From Bdellovibrio reynosensis (lineage in GTDB: Bacteria; Bdellovibrionota; Bdellovibrionia; Bdellovibrionales; Bdellovibrionaceae), in NCBI RefSeq assembly GCF_022814725.1, contig NZ_CP093442.1, forward strand, positions 2,852,001 to 2,916,000: a DNA stretch of 64,000 nt, read 5' to 3'. Below, in pieces: positions 28,185 through 36,721 of the stretch. Within the stretch, counting starts at the first letter, position 1. Each line of letters opens with the position of its first letter. A program made the position numbers and the translations under genes. Below the pieces are notes generated by a model that saw nothing but the letters and a program-made list of their open reading frames with translations, had not been told where the DNA came from and made no database searches.

Positions 28185-29314
28185 AATTTTTATTCTTATT
28201 TTCAATTATTTCCTTAAAATCCTTCGCTCTTGAATTGCCATTGCCAGTGGGCCATCGCGAAGCCTTTATCGCTAATACGGGCGTAGCGATGCCAGAATCC
28301 CCAGGGAATACTTTGATCAACCCGGCAGGATTGGCTTTCCGTGCCTCTGATAAAACCTCTTTAACCGTCAGCGGTAACGCCATTGCTAGACAAGAGTTTA
28401 CAATTCCGGGAGTGGCCGTAGAACCTGAAGAGATCGCAGTCCGTCCTCTAATAGCGGCCGGTATTTATCCCGCAGATCGCGGCAGCAAAGCGATTTTCAT
28501 TAGCAGTCCATTAACCTATCAAGTTGTTGCAGCATCAAATTCAGAAGCGGCCGGGGTTCTTACCAAAAGCATCGTACGCACTGAAAAAACAGATTTAGTG
28601 GCGGGCGTTTCCTATGCGCGACCTTGGGAAGGCAATGAAAATGTGGCTTTGGGAATCTCTGCGGGTGTTTCCACCGTTTCAGAAAAAACCCATGGCTATA
28701 CGACAAGCTCCCAAGCAGGTGTTTCTGCAGGTACTCGCTTCATTCAAGCGGATGCAAAGACCAACTCTGTTTTCGTTGTCGCTGGTGTGATGGCGAAAGT
28801 GACGGATCGTTGGAATGTTGGGGGATCGTTAGGTTTTTCTCCGTTTAAAATTTCTTCTAAGGGAACAGCGATGGCGAGCCTGTTAACATCCGATGACCCG
28901 ACAAATATTCAAGAAGAAACGATTGATTTTGATCCGCAAACCAAAGGGGAAATCTCTGCGCGCATGGGTCAAGAGTTGCGCCTAGGGGAAAATAATTTTT
29001 TGAATGTTGATGTTGCTTATCAATCAAAAACAGAGTCTGAAAACTATGCGGGCTCTTATGAAACAGCCGCCGCATGGACCTATGCTGTGGGTTTTCGTAT
29101 GGATGCTTCTGAAAACATCAAGCCTATGCTTGGTTTTGCAAAGAACACATCGGAACATTCAGATACTGATTTAATCACGTTGGGTGTTGCTTTGCCTGAA
29201 AGAAATAACGAATTCATTATCGGCGCATTTCAGTTAAATAATCGCCCCCATGATGAAGCGGAAGGTTCATTAGCAACCTACGGAATTATTTTTTCTTCCA
29301 ACGTAGAGTACTAA
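28178..29314 (+). CDS. Outer-membrane beta-barrel protein, FadL/OmpP1-like
   Basis: 378 residues. Signal peptide (FKFLFLFSIISLKSFA) then an N-terminus of the OmpP1/FadL style (GVAMPESPGNTLINPAGLAF, where the NPA motif is typical) and repeated amphipathic strands to the end, which closes with GIIFSSNVEY, an aromatic terminal strand. Probably a hydrophobic-compound channel or porin. No Shine-Dalgarno is visible and the start codon lies within a strong hairpin. No alternative ATG fits the signal peptide. Confidence 0.7.
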   Translation: MFKFLFLFSIISLKSFALELPLPVGHREAFIANTGVAMPESPGNTLINPAGLAFRASDKTSLTVSGNAIARQEFTIPGVAVEPEEIAVRPLIAAGIYPADRGSKAIFISSPLTYQVVAASNSEAAGVLTKSIVRTEKTDLVAGVSYARPWEGNENVALGISAGVSTVSEKTHGYTTSSQAGVSAGTRFIQADAKTNSVFVVAGVMAKVTDRWNVGGSLGFSPFKISSKGTAMASLLTSDDPTNIQEETIDFDPQTKGEISARMGQELRLGENNFLNVDVAYQSKTESENYAGSYETAAAWTYAVGFRMDASENIKPMLGFAKNTSEHSDTDLITLGVALPERNNEFIIGAFQLNNRPHDEAEGSLATYGIIFSSNVEY

Positions 29315-29442
29315 AGCAAAATCCAGATGATATCTTTAAGCATCCCAATGACGACGATCGAAGCTATTCCGATCATATAGTAGTACCAAGGTGGTTGTTT
29401 GTATTTGGGAGGCCTGCTCATATTTACTTTTTCGGATCGCAT
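29311..29442 (-). CDS. Possible small membrane protein, 43 (or 36) residues
   Basis: Open frame too short for ordinary calling. From the ATG at 29442 it gives 43 residues, from the ATG at 29421 36 residues. After a Pro/Tyr-rich start (SRPPKYKQPPWYYY) comes one hydrophobic helix (MIGIASIVVIGMLKDIIWILL) that ends the protein. Its stop overlaps the stop of the convergent outer-membrane gene. The ribosome site is weak at both starts. The pattern is that of a real one-helix protein, but conservation was not tested. Confidence 0.45.
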   Translation of the reverse strand: MRSEKVNMSRPPKYKQPPWYYYMIGIASIVVIGMLKDIIWILL

Positions 29443-29611
29443 AAACAAATCTTTAATTGTTTGTTGGTAATTTTGAGCTTAAATGTGTTAACTGATTTGG
29501 GTCCCAACTATCTGATATTACTGAAATTCTTCAAGCTTGAATAATGTCTGAAATGCGGCTACTGTCTGTGGGTTTAAATAATCTAATGATTACTCTGACT
29601 TAGGAGGAAGT

Positions 29612-30667
29612 ATGGCTCAATATTCTGAGCAAAATCCAGTGGGCCTTGATGGCGTCGACTTTATTGAATACTCAGGACCCGACGCCCATTTCTTTGAGCA
29701 AGTTTTCAAACGTTACGCCTTCAAAGAAGTTGGTCAAGTTCACGGCAAAAACATCAAACTTTTTCGCCAAGGTGACATTAACTATATTTTAAACTGTGAA
29801 CCGCAGACGTTCGCGACTGATTTCGCGAAGGCTCACGGACCCTCTGTATGTGCTACTGGTTTCCGCGTAAAAGACGCGCAACAAGCTTTCGAAACGGCGG
29901 TAGCACGTGGTGGCCGTCCTTACGAAGGTGACGATCATCACCGTGGTGCGACCCCATTCCCGGCTATCTATGGCATTGGTGATTCTTTGATCTATTTCAT
30001 GGATCAAAAAAACCAAGACAAACTTTATAACGAAATCTTTCAAGTAAAAGAAGAAGACAAAGCTCCTAAGGGCGTCGGCTTCTTAGTTATCGACCATTTC
30101 ACCAACAACGTACCAAAAGGTGAAATGGATAAGTGGTGTGACTTCTATACGAAAGTTCTTAACTTCCGTGAAGCTCGTTACTTTGATATCCGCGGAGCTA
30201 AAACCGGTCTTCTTTCAAAGGTGATGAGATCACCTTGCGGTAAGTTTTCTGTACCAATCAATGAACCGACTGAATCAAAATCTCAAATTCAAGAGTACTT
30301 GGATGAATATAAAGGTTCAGGCATTCAGCACATCGCTTTATTGACGAACGATATCGTTGATAGCTTGGAAAGCTTAAAAAGCAGCGAGATTCAATTTTTG
30401 ACTCCACCTCCGCATAGCTATTACGAAATGTTGAATGATCGCGTACCGAACGTGTCTGAAGATCTAAATCGCTTAGAGAAAAACGCGATCTTGGTTGATG
30501 GTGATGCTCACGGTTACCTTCTGCAAATTTTCACTAAGAATACTTTTGGTCCGATCTTTTACGAATTGATTCAACGTAAAGGTCACGATGGTTTTGGCGA
30601 TGGAAATTTCCAAGCGTTGTTTGATGCTATCGAGCGCGATCAAAAAGAACGCGGTTATTTAACTTAA
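29612..30667 (+). CDS. hppD: 4-Hydroxyphenylpyruvate dioxygenase
   Basis: 351 residues, normal length. Two vicinal-oxygen-chelate halves; the iron ligands are visible as His in VIDHFTNNV, His in GIQHIALLTND and Glu in IFYELIQRKGHDGFGDGNF. It converts 4-hydroxyphenylpyruvate to homogentisate. An excellent GGAGGAAG ribosome site precedes the ATG. Phenylalanine hydroxylase is encoded 3 kb away on the other strand, so Phe and Tyr degradation are both represented; homogentisate dioxygenase is not in the window. Confidence 0.95.
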   Translation: MAQYSEQNPVGLDGVDFIEYSGPDAHFFEQVFKRYAFKEVGQVHGKNIKLFRQGDINYILNCEPQTFATDFAKAHGPSVCATGFRVKDAQQAFETAVARGGRPYEGDDHHRGATPFPAIYGIGDSLIYFMDQKNQDKLYNEIFQVKEEDKAPKGVGFLVIDHFTNNVPKGEMDKWCDFYTKVLNFREARYFDIRGAKTGLLSKVMRSPCGKFSVPINEPTESKSQIQEYLDEYKGSGIQHIALLTNDIVDSLESLKSSEIQFLTPPPHSYYEMLNDRVPNVSEDLNRLEKNAILVDGDAHGYLLQIFTKNTFGPIFYELIQRKGHDGFGDGNFQALFDAIERDQKERGYLT

Positions 30668-30671
30668 CAAT

Positions 30672-31856
30672 ATGGAACATATCCATCACATCAAACCACC
30701 GGCAAGAGGAACAAAGCTTTCACCTGAATCGGCAATGCGCTTAGCGATCAGTGAAGCTTACAAAGGGGCGACGAGAGTGAGCCCCAATCCTTTGGTGGGT
30801 TCTGTCGTGTTGGATGCAAACGGCGGATTTTTATCTTCTGGCTATCATGAATTCTATGGTGGCCCCCATGCTGAAGTGAACGCGCTTAAAAATCTTTCCA
30901 ATGAAGAACTGCGCGATGCTCATGTGTTTGTGACCTTAGAGCCCTGTGCCCATGAAGGAAAAACACCGTCATGTGCAAAGATGATGGCTAAACTTCCTTT
31001 AAAAAAAGTGACCTTCGGATTGATCGATCCAAATCCTCTAGTTGCAGGGCAGGGCGCGGATATCTTGCGCGCTGCTGGAATTGAAACCGAAGTTTTTTCT
31101 TCAAGCGACGGCAAAGAAGATCACGAAATTAAAATTAAACTGGAAGAAGTCTGCGAAACCTTTCTTTGGAATTTCAGAGAGAAAAAAGTTTTCGTCGCTT
31201 TAAAAATGGCTTCAAGCCTTGATGGACAAGTTGCTTTAAAGTCAGGTGAAAGCCAGTGGATCACCGGTCCTGAATCCCGTGAATATGTGCACTACATCCG
31301 TGCTTGTTATGATGCGGTTCTAGTGGGTAAAGGCACTGTGCAGTTTGATAATCCTTCGCTTAACATCCGTCATCCTGAGCTTGATAAGCGCAATAAGGTG
31401 GTAGTTTTAGATGCTGAAGCAGATCTTCTTTATAAATATTCAGAGCTAAAACTTTCGCAAGTTCACGCTAGTGGTGATGTGTTCTGGTGTGTGGCGGAAG
31501 ATTTAAAAGAAGACGTGACCAAGAAACTTTCTAGCTTGGCGTTGGCGCCAAAAGTTTTATTCATCAAAACTTTGGTGGGCGGTGAGCTCGATTTAGAAAA
31601 TCTTTTGGCACAACTTTACGTTCAAGGTTTGCGTTCAGTGATGGTGGAAGGTGGTGCGTTCACCGCCAGTTCCTTTGTCAATTACCAGCTTGTAAATCGA
31701 CTTTATCTTTTCCAGGCTCCTATGATTATGGGCTCTGGGGGATCACGTTCTTGGACTGAAACCCTTCGAATTCCGACCATGAAAGAAAAGATTCACATGA
31801 AAAATCCTCGGTATTTAACCTTCGGAACTGACTTCATGGTGACAGGAACCTTTTAA
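30672..31856 (+). CDS. ribD: Bifunctional riboflavin biosynthesis deaminase/reductase
   Basis: 394 residues. N-terminal deaminase with the zinc motifs HAEVNAL and PCAHEGKTPSCAKMM; C-terminal reductase with MASSLDGQVALKSGESQWITG and VEGGAFTASSFV. It performs steps two and three of riboflavin synthesis. It follows hppD by 4 nt, so the two are probably co-transcribed, although their pathways are unrelated; no other rib genes are nearby and no FMN riboswitch was seen upstream of hppD. Confidence 0.94.
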   Translation: MEHIHHIKPPARGTKLSPESAMRLAISEAYKGATRVSPNPLVGSVVLDANGGFLSSGYHEFYGGPHAEVNALKNLSNEELRDAHVFVTLEPCAHEGKTPSCAKMMAKLPLKKVTFGLIDPNPLVAGQGADILRAAGIETEVFSSSDGKEDHEIKIKLEEVCETFLWNFREKKVFVALKMASSLDGQVALKSGESQWITGPESREYVHYIRACYDAVLVGKGTVQFDNPSLNIRHPELDKRNKVVVLDAEADLLYKYSELKLSQVHASGDVFWCVAEDLKEDVTKKLSSLALAPKVLFIKTLVGGELDLENLLAQLYVQGLRSVMVEGGAFTASSFVNYQLVNRLYLFQAPMIMGSGGSRSWTETLRIPTMKEKIHMKNPRYLTFGTDFMVTGTF

Positions 31857-31907
31857 GCTTTCTGGACAAATAAGAATTCGTACACAAACTTAAGTTAGTA
31901 CGGAGAT

Positions 31908-32342
31908 ATGATGAATCAGGAAGCCTTTTCAGCAAGCAAATCATTCACAGCCAATTACCGTTGGACTCGGGCACCCGATGGGGCCTTAGCGGGAGTTTGT
32001 AAGGGCCTAGGTACAGCCTTAGGTATTGAAACTTGGATATTGCGCGTCATCTGGATTGTAGCAATTTTATGGTTCGGCTCTGGCGTGTTGTTTTATTTGA
32101 TCCTAGCAGTGTGTTTACCTCGGGCAGATAAGCTAGACCAAGCTCTAGATGGCAAGGTTCTTGGGGTGTGTGCTAGAATTGCTAAGAGATACAGCATCGA
32201 AGTGGGGCTGGTAAGAACCGGCTTTGTGTTTTTGGCACTGATCACTTTCGGGGCTGCGATCCTGGGTTACGGCCTTTGCTATTTCTTTGTTCCTAAGGCT
32301 GATGAACCTGCAAGTCGCTCAAAGAGCGCAGGAGTCTTTTAA
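31908..32342 (+). CDS. Tandem PspC-domain membrane protein
   Basis: 144 residues. Two PspC-like units in a row: YRWTRAPDGALAGVCKGLGTALGIETWILR with membrane helix IWIVAILWFGSGVLFYLILAVCLP, then ALDGKVLGVCARIAKRYSIEVGLVR with helix VFLALITFGAAILGYGLCYFFVP. PspC normally has one such unit, so this is a duplication within the gene. Likely an inner-membrane stress or envelope protein. Cotranscription with the next small genes is likely. Confidence 0.82.
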   Translation: MMNQEAFSASKSFTANYRWTRAPDGALAGVCKGLGTALGIETWILRVIWIVAILWFGSGVLFYLILAVCLPRADKLDQALDGKVLGVCARIAKRYSIEVGLVRTGFVFLALITFGAAILGYGLCYFFVPKADEPASRSKSAGVF

Positions 32343-32347
32343 TTGTT

Positions 32348-32764
32348 ATGGGTGATGGTAGTAGTAGCGGTAAGTCGCTGGTTCAGTCCCTAAAAAACGA
32401 ATGGTCTTTATTCTGGGAAGCCTTCCAAGGCGACGCAGAAACTAAAACGCAAAACGCCTTCGAAACTGGAAAGCTTGAAATTTTATCGCTGGATGAAATC
32501 CGCGATATCACAAAAGCCCTTCTTCAAGATCGCAAAAAAATAAATCAAAAGATGGAATCTCTTTATAAAGAGATCGATTTGAATTCGGCAAAACTTGAAA
32601 GTCTAAGACTAGTCGGTGGCGAAGAAGAGCCGGTTTTGAATCGGATCAATGAACTAAGTGACTTGGGTCAAAGCATGTCCAATGCCCTTAGCAAGCTTGA
32701 TCAAAAGCTTAAAGAGTTCCGCGATAAAGAAATTCAAATTCAAGAAGATCTAATCACTACCTAA
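32348..32764 (+). CDS. Hypothetical coiled-coil protein
   Basis: 138 residues, no signal peptide. Residues ~45-130 are almost entirely helical with heptad-like Leu/Ile spacing and many Lys, Glu and Gln, so a coiled coil is likely. It starts 5 nt after the tandem PspC gene and may act with it: phage-shock systems pair membrane PspC with a coiled-coil partner, but no PspA similarity is visible. Function unknown. Confidence 0.65.
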   Translation: MGDGSSSGKSLVQSLKNEWSLFWEAFQGDAETKTQNAFETGKLEILSLDEIRDITKALLQDRKKINQKMESLYKEIDLNSAKLESLRLVGGEEEPVLNRINELSDLGQSMSNALSKLDQKLKEFRDKEIQIQEDLITT

Positions 32765-32765
32765 A

Positions 32766-33017
32766 ATGACGTGGCTGTTGCTGATTTCTATTCCCGCAGC
32801 AGCCCACCTTGTCTTTAGCGGCAAGGTTGAAAGCCTTCAGAAAAATCAGTTGCAGGGTAATTATCTAGTTAGCTTTGATACGTATTCAAAGCCGCTCATG
32901 GTCGACAGAGGTCCGCTATATAATTGCGTACGTGATGGTTTAAGTTCACAAAAAGATATCGAGTTTTCTTTTGATGTGAAGCTTGAAAAGATCGTGACCT
33001 GCAAGGCGTTACTGTAG
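32766..33017 (+). CDS. Small secreted hypothetical protein
   Basis: 83 residues; signal-like start TWLLLISIPAAAHLVFS, then a short beta-rich domain with two cysteines (NCVRDG and VTCKALL) that could bridge. One nucleotide after the coiled-coil gene. Its last 9 nt overlap the end of the convergent trmJ-like gene. No family recognised. Confidence 0.55.
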   Translation: MTWLLLISIPAAAHLVFSGKVESLQKNQLQGNYLVSFDTYSKPLMVDRGPLYNCVRDGLSSQKDIEFSFDVKLEKIVTCKALL

Positions 33018-33797
33018 GTCTTTTTTCTGAAAGCTCTTCCATTCGCGCAGCTTGCGAATACTTTGTTGTAAGACTGTTTCTAAAATCACCAGTTCTTTTT
33101 TAGTCGGAGTATTTTGTAAAAGCATGCGGCGAAGAACTGTGTAGACGTTGATCTTTCTTTGGCGGGTTAAATCAAAACCCATTTCTTCTAACCATGTTTT
33201 TAAAGTCACATCGGGATCAATGCCTTTAATGCCTTGAGGCGCGCGACGCAATTTTTCGCCATCTAAGCGAGTGCGATTGCCACCCCATAGTTTTCTTAAA
33301 GAAAACATTCCTAATAAAGTCGCCTGGGCTAGGTTCAAGCTCCAGTTTTCGCCGAAGGTTGGAAGGCAGGCGCAGAAATTCGCATGTTCAAGGTCATCCG
33401 CTGATAACCCCCAGTCTTCGGGCCCAAATACTAAGTGAACAACGAAAGGCGTTTCGCTTTCAATTTGGAATTGCGGGGCATGGTCAGAAATGTCGTTAAG
33501 AACTTCATCAATGTCACGCACCTGACGACCTTTACCGTCGCGGGCCGTGAAGCAGATCTTTATGCTTTCCGGTTCTTTTTCTAAAAATTCATCCCACGAA
33601 GCATAAGTGGTACGATTTTGTAAACCCGTTTGGCCAGTGGCCGCCGCTTGTTGAGCTTCGTACGTAATTTCGCACGCAGGATTTACTAAGATCAGATTAT
33701 CACAGCCCATGTTGCTCATAGCGCGAGACGTGGCACCGATATTTCTTTCATAAATCGTGCGAACTAAAACAATTCGCACCTCAAAAGGACGCTTCAT
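33009..33797 (-). CDS. TrmJ-like tRNA/rRNA 2'-O-methyltransferase (SPOUT, TrmH family)
   Basis: 262 residues from the ATG at 33797, which has GGAG 8 nt upstream; an upstream ATG at 33812 lies inside the preceding gene. SPOUT motifs: VRIVLVRTIYERNIGATSRAMSNMG (N-G-x-x-R region), LILVNP, VHLVFGPEDWGLSADDLEHANF (knot motif), LNLAQATLLGMFSLRKL. The length and the C-terminal helical extension resemble TrmJ, which modifies tRNA position 32. Directly follows the phenylalanine hydroxylase stop. Confidence 0.85.
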   Translation of the reverse strand: MKRPFEVRIVLVRTIYERNIGATSRAMSNMGCDNLILVNPACEITYEAQQAAATGQTGLQNRTTYASWDEFLEKEPESIKICFTARDGKGRQVRDIDEVLNDISDHAPQFQIESETPFVVHLVFGPEDWGLSADDLEHANFCACLPTFGENWSLNLAQATLLGMFSLRKLWGGNRTRLDGEKLRRAPQGIKGIDPDVTLKTWLEEMGFDLTRQRKINVYTVLRRMLLQNTPTKKELVILETVLQQSIRKLREWKSFQKKDLQ

Positions 33798-33798
33798 T

Positions 33799-35538
33799 CT
33801 AAGGAACTCCAACTAGGGCCAGGCCTTCATCAATAAGGCCTTTGGTTTTTTCATCACGCTGTGAAAGGCGTGAAAGCTCGTTTTCAAGCTTGGCTTTTAA
33901 TGCAGAGTCTTTAGCACGTGCATGGATTAATTCCAAGGCTTCCAGATTTAACAGCCATTCTTCATGGAAAAATTCCTGGTGGTCGGCCATAACTTGCTCA
34001 ATGGCTTGGCTTAAGGCTGCGCCTTGTACGCCGCTTTCACGCACTTTGCGAAGATTCCCGAAGCTTTGGTGGCGTGAAAGTTCTTTGGCAGAGTATTGAG
34101 GGACTGGAACGCGTTTAGCGACGAAATCCGAGGTTTCTCCGTAAGCTTCACGGTCTGCAGCACCTCCGAATACGGAAGTCACTTTAGAGCCGATGGCCAT
34201 ATCGTAGATTCCCCATTCAGGCGCGAATAGAACACGATCGCCTAATTTTGCTGTGGCATTTTCTAAAGCAAGAAGGATCGTTTTACCATCAGTGACTCCA
34301 CGGCCTTTAACTTTTCCTTCAACCACGACACCTGAAACGAATTCAAGGCGGACGGTGTTACCTACTTGGACTTTTAGGTCTTGCCATTCTTGATCGCTGA
34401 ACGTAGATGGGCATTTGGACGGATTTGATTTTAAAAATCCAACTGGGGTTCCAAATCCATGGGCGTGATACGATTTATCGTGGCCCGATAGTTCCTTGTC
34501 TTTGTAATTAAGTTGGCTGGGGCCTTCAAAACGTAAGTAAGCAACTTCACCATTGGCAGTGATCGCTTCGGTGATAACTCCTGAAATTTGAATTCCGGAA
34601 TTCAGTTCAGCCGTGTTCACCGACTTAGCTTCGATGGCTTTATTTAAACCCTTTAAGCCGCCCACTTTGAACGCCATTTGTTCAGACATTTCATCTAAAA
34701 CTTTCGATAAAGTTTCAAAGTCAGGTGTCACAAATAACTGAGGTTGCGGTTCAGTGATATCGTAAGTGGTCTTAATGCAATCGACTGTCAAAGGAAGCTT
34801 TTTTACTTTTTGAGTTAAACACCACTTAGCTTCACCCACACTTGAAAGAAGACCCGCGCCGAAAATTTTTGGATTATCAAGTGTTCCGATCAATCCATAT
34901 TCAGCAGTCCACCAATTCATGCGCGAAAGTTCTGAAGCTTCTGAAACATGGGTGATACTTTTGCTTACTTCATCCAAAGTCTGTTCAGCAGCCCTAATCT
35001 GTTCTTGCGTAGAGGTTGGATTTTCTTTGATATCAGAAAGTTCACGAATTGCTTCGTAAAGATCCAAATCTTCCTTGCTGATGATGGCTTTCTTCGCCAC
35101 TTGCGCATAACGAGTTAAGTAAGCAGAAAATTCTGGATGAACTAAGATGGGCGCATGGCCTGCGGCTTCGTGAACGATGTCAGGCGCAGGAGTATAGAGC
35201 AAATGATCCAAAGTGCGCATATCAGATGCGATCGGTAGAACACCCAAAGCTTGAAGTTCCATAAACGCTGCTGGCGGAATGAATCCGCTGACAGGTAAAG
35301 CGCGCCAGCCGAATTTTTGCAGCTTTGCGCTGATGTCTTCAATGCGTGGAATGCGCTCAACGTTGATGCCGGTTTTTTCTAAACCTTCTGCATAACATTC
35401 ATGGGCGTGTTTTGATAAGAAGGCGCGAAGTTGTCTAAGGATGTAACGCCACACTGCTTGATCTACAGGAGTGTATTTTTCGTAGTGCTGTTCTACGACG
35501 TATTTTCTTAAGTGAGGCGGTAAAAAATCAGTCTCCAT
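33799..35538 (-). CDS. Aromatic amino acid (phenylalanine) hydroxylase, long form
   Basis: 579 residues, about twice the classical bacterial PAH. The N-terminal ~280 residues are the catalytic domain: VHEAAGHAPILVHPEF gives the two iron-binding His and WWTAEYGLIG the Glu. After that comes an extension of nearly 300 residues with beta-rich segments (NSGIQISGVITEAI, VRLEFVSGVVVEGKVKGRG) and a helical end; its function is unknown. Such long forms are, to my knowledge, found in some other bacteria. It makes tyrosine from phenylalanine using a pterin. Confidence 0.88.
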   Translation of the reverse strand: METDFLPPHLRKYVVEQHYEKYTPVDQAVWRYILRQLRAFLSKHAHECYAEGLEKTGINVERIPRIEDISAKLQKFGWRALPVSGFIPPAAFMELQALGVLPIASDMRTLDHLLYTPAPDIVHEAAGHAPILVHPEFSAYLTRYAQVAKKAIISKEDLDLYEAIRELSDIKENPTSTQEQIRAAEQTLDEVSKSITHVSEASELSRMNWWTAEYGLIGTLDNPKIFGAGLLSSVGEAKWCLTQKVKKLPLTVDCIKTTYDITEPQPQLFVTPDFETLSKVLDEMSEQMAFKVGGLKGLNKAIEAKSVNTAELNSGIQISGVITEAITANGEVAYLRFEGPSQLNYKDKELSGHDKSYHAHGFGTPVGFLKSNPSKCPSTFSDQEWQDLKVQVGNTVRLEFVSGVVVEGKVKGRGVTDGKTILLALENATAKLGDRVLFAPEWGIYDMAIGSKVTSVFGGAADREAYGETSDFVAKRVPVPQYSAKELSRHQSFGNLRKVRESGVQGAALSQAIEQVMADHQEFFHEEWLLNLEALELIHARAKDSALKAKLENELSRLSQRDEKTKGLIDEGLALVGVP

Positions 35539-35551
35539 AAATCATTCTTCC

Positions 35552-36520
35552 TTAAAGCGATGGATCGTCTTTAGAAAGATAGTTTTGCACATAATCGGCA
35601 ACTGCTTTTTCTAAAGGCCATTTTGCAGGACTCATTCCTGCTTTTAACCACTTGTCTGTTTTTGCTTCCGTGAAATACTGATATTGTCCGCGAATATTTT
35701 CAGGCATTTCCAGCCAATTGATGTTCATGTCTTTTTTCATCGCAGAAAAAACAGAGCCTGCTAGATCAAGCCATGTGCGCGGTTTACCGAAACCCATGTT
35801 GTAAACACCGTTAGCTGGTTTTTTGTCCATCAGTTCAGCCATCCAACCTGTGACGTCTTTAACGTAAACAAAGTCGCGCATGAATTCGCCATCTTTGTAT
35901 TTCGGATCAGCGGATTTAAATAGGCTTAAAACGCCCGTGCTGTTGATTTGGTTGTACGCTTTAAAAGCAACGCTGGACATGGCTTCTTTATGGTATTCGT
36001 TTGGACCGAACACATTAAAGAACTTAAGCCCATACCAGTGCGGAGGAGTTTTCGTTTGTTTTAATGCCCAACGGTCAAAAAGAACTTTGGATTCACCGTA
36101 AAGATTCAGGGGACGAAGTTTTTCTGGATCCGTCGTATCATCAAAACCAAGTTCACCAGCTCCGTAAGTTGCGGCACTAGAGGCATAGATCATGGATTTT
36201 GAATGCTGCGTGCACCATTCAAAAATTCTTTGCGTGTAGTAAGTGTTGTTTTCCCAAAGGAACTCTTTGTTGGTTTCTGTCGTTGAAGAGCAAGCACCCA
36301 TGTGAATAATCCAAGTCACATTTTTCTTTGCTTCATCACTGTCTAGGAAAGCCCAAAGCTCATCTTTTAGCAGAAATTTTTTGATGGATCTTTTGGCCAG
36401 AAGATTTCTTTCAGAAAGAGAAACTGAATCCACGGCAACGATATCGGTGACTCCTTTTTGGTTGAGTTCCCATACCATCACACTGCCAATAAATCCGTTT
36501 GCACCAGTAACTATAACCAT
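35552..36520 (-). CDS. hldD: ADP-L-glycero-D-manno-heptose 6-epimerase
   Basis: 322 residues. Extended SDR: IVTGANGFIGSVMVWELNQKG cofactor loop, ASSAATYG, LYGESK (Y-x-x-x-K), FNVFGPNEYHKEAMSSVAFK typical of HldD, and GVYNMGFGKPRTW near the C-terminus. It epimerises the heptose used in the LPS inner core. Start 13 nt upstream of the hydroxylase start; may be co-transcribed with it. Confidence 0.92.
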   Translation of the reverse strand: MVIVTGANGFIGSVMVWELNQKGVTDIVAVDSVSLSERNLLAKRSIKKFLLKDELWAFLDSDEAKKNVTWIIHMGACSSTTETNKEFLWENNTYYTQRIFEWCTQHSKSMIYASSAATYGAGELGFDDTTDPEKLRPLNLYGESKVLFDRWALKQTKTPPHWYGLKFFNVFGPNEYHKEAMSSVAFKAYNQINSTGVLSLFKSADPKYKDGEFMRDFVYVKDVTGWMAELMDKKPANGVYNMGFGKPRTWLDLAGSVFSAMKKDMNINWLEMPENIRGQYQYFTEAKTDKWLKAGMSPAKWPLEKAVADYVQNYLSKDDPSL

Positions 36521-36721
36521 AACTTTTCACTCACTTTTTCTGATATTTTCAACCTATTACAAGGGGGGCTTTTTCTCAAGGGAAGGGGGGCCGTGTTAGA
36601 CCCCTAATCAGTCCAGAAAAAAATTCCAAAAACCCTGGAAAATCACTGTCTAGTTGGAACTAATTCGATCTGGGGCGGCATGGGCGTTGCTCAGGAATGT
36701 CACCAGTCGGAGGACGTTCAC

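Noticed and set aside
29443-29611. A possible riboswitch upstream of hppD-ribD
   Set aside because: RibD is cotranscribed, but the leader shows none of the conserved FMN-element blocks that I can recognise.
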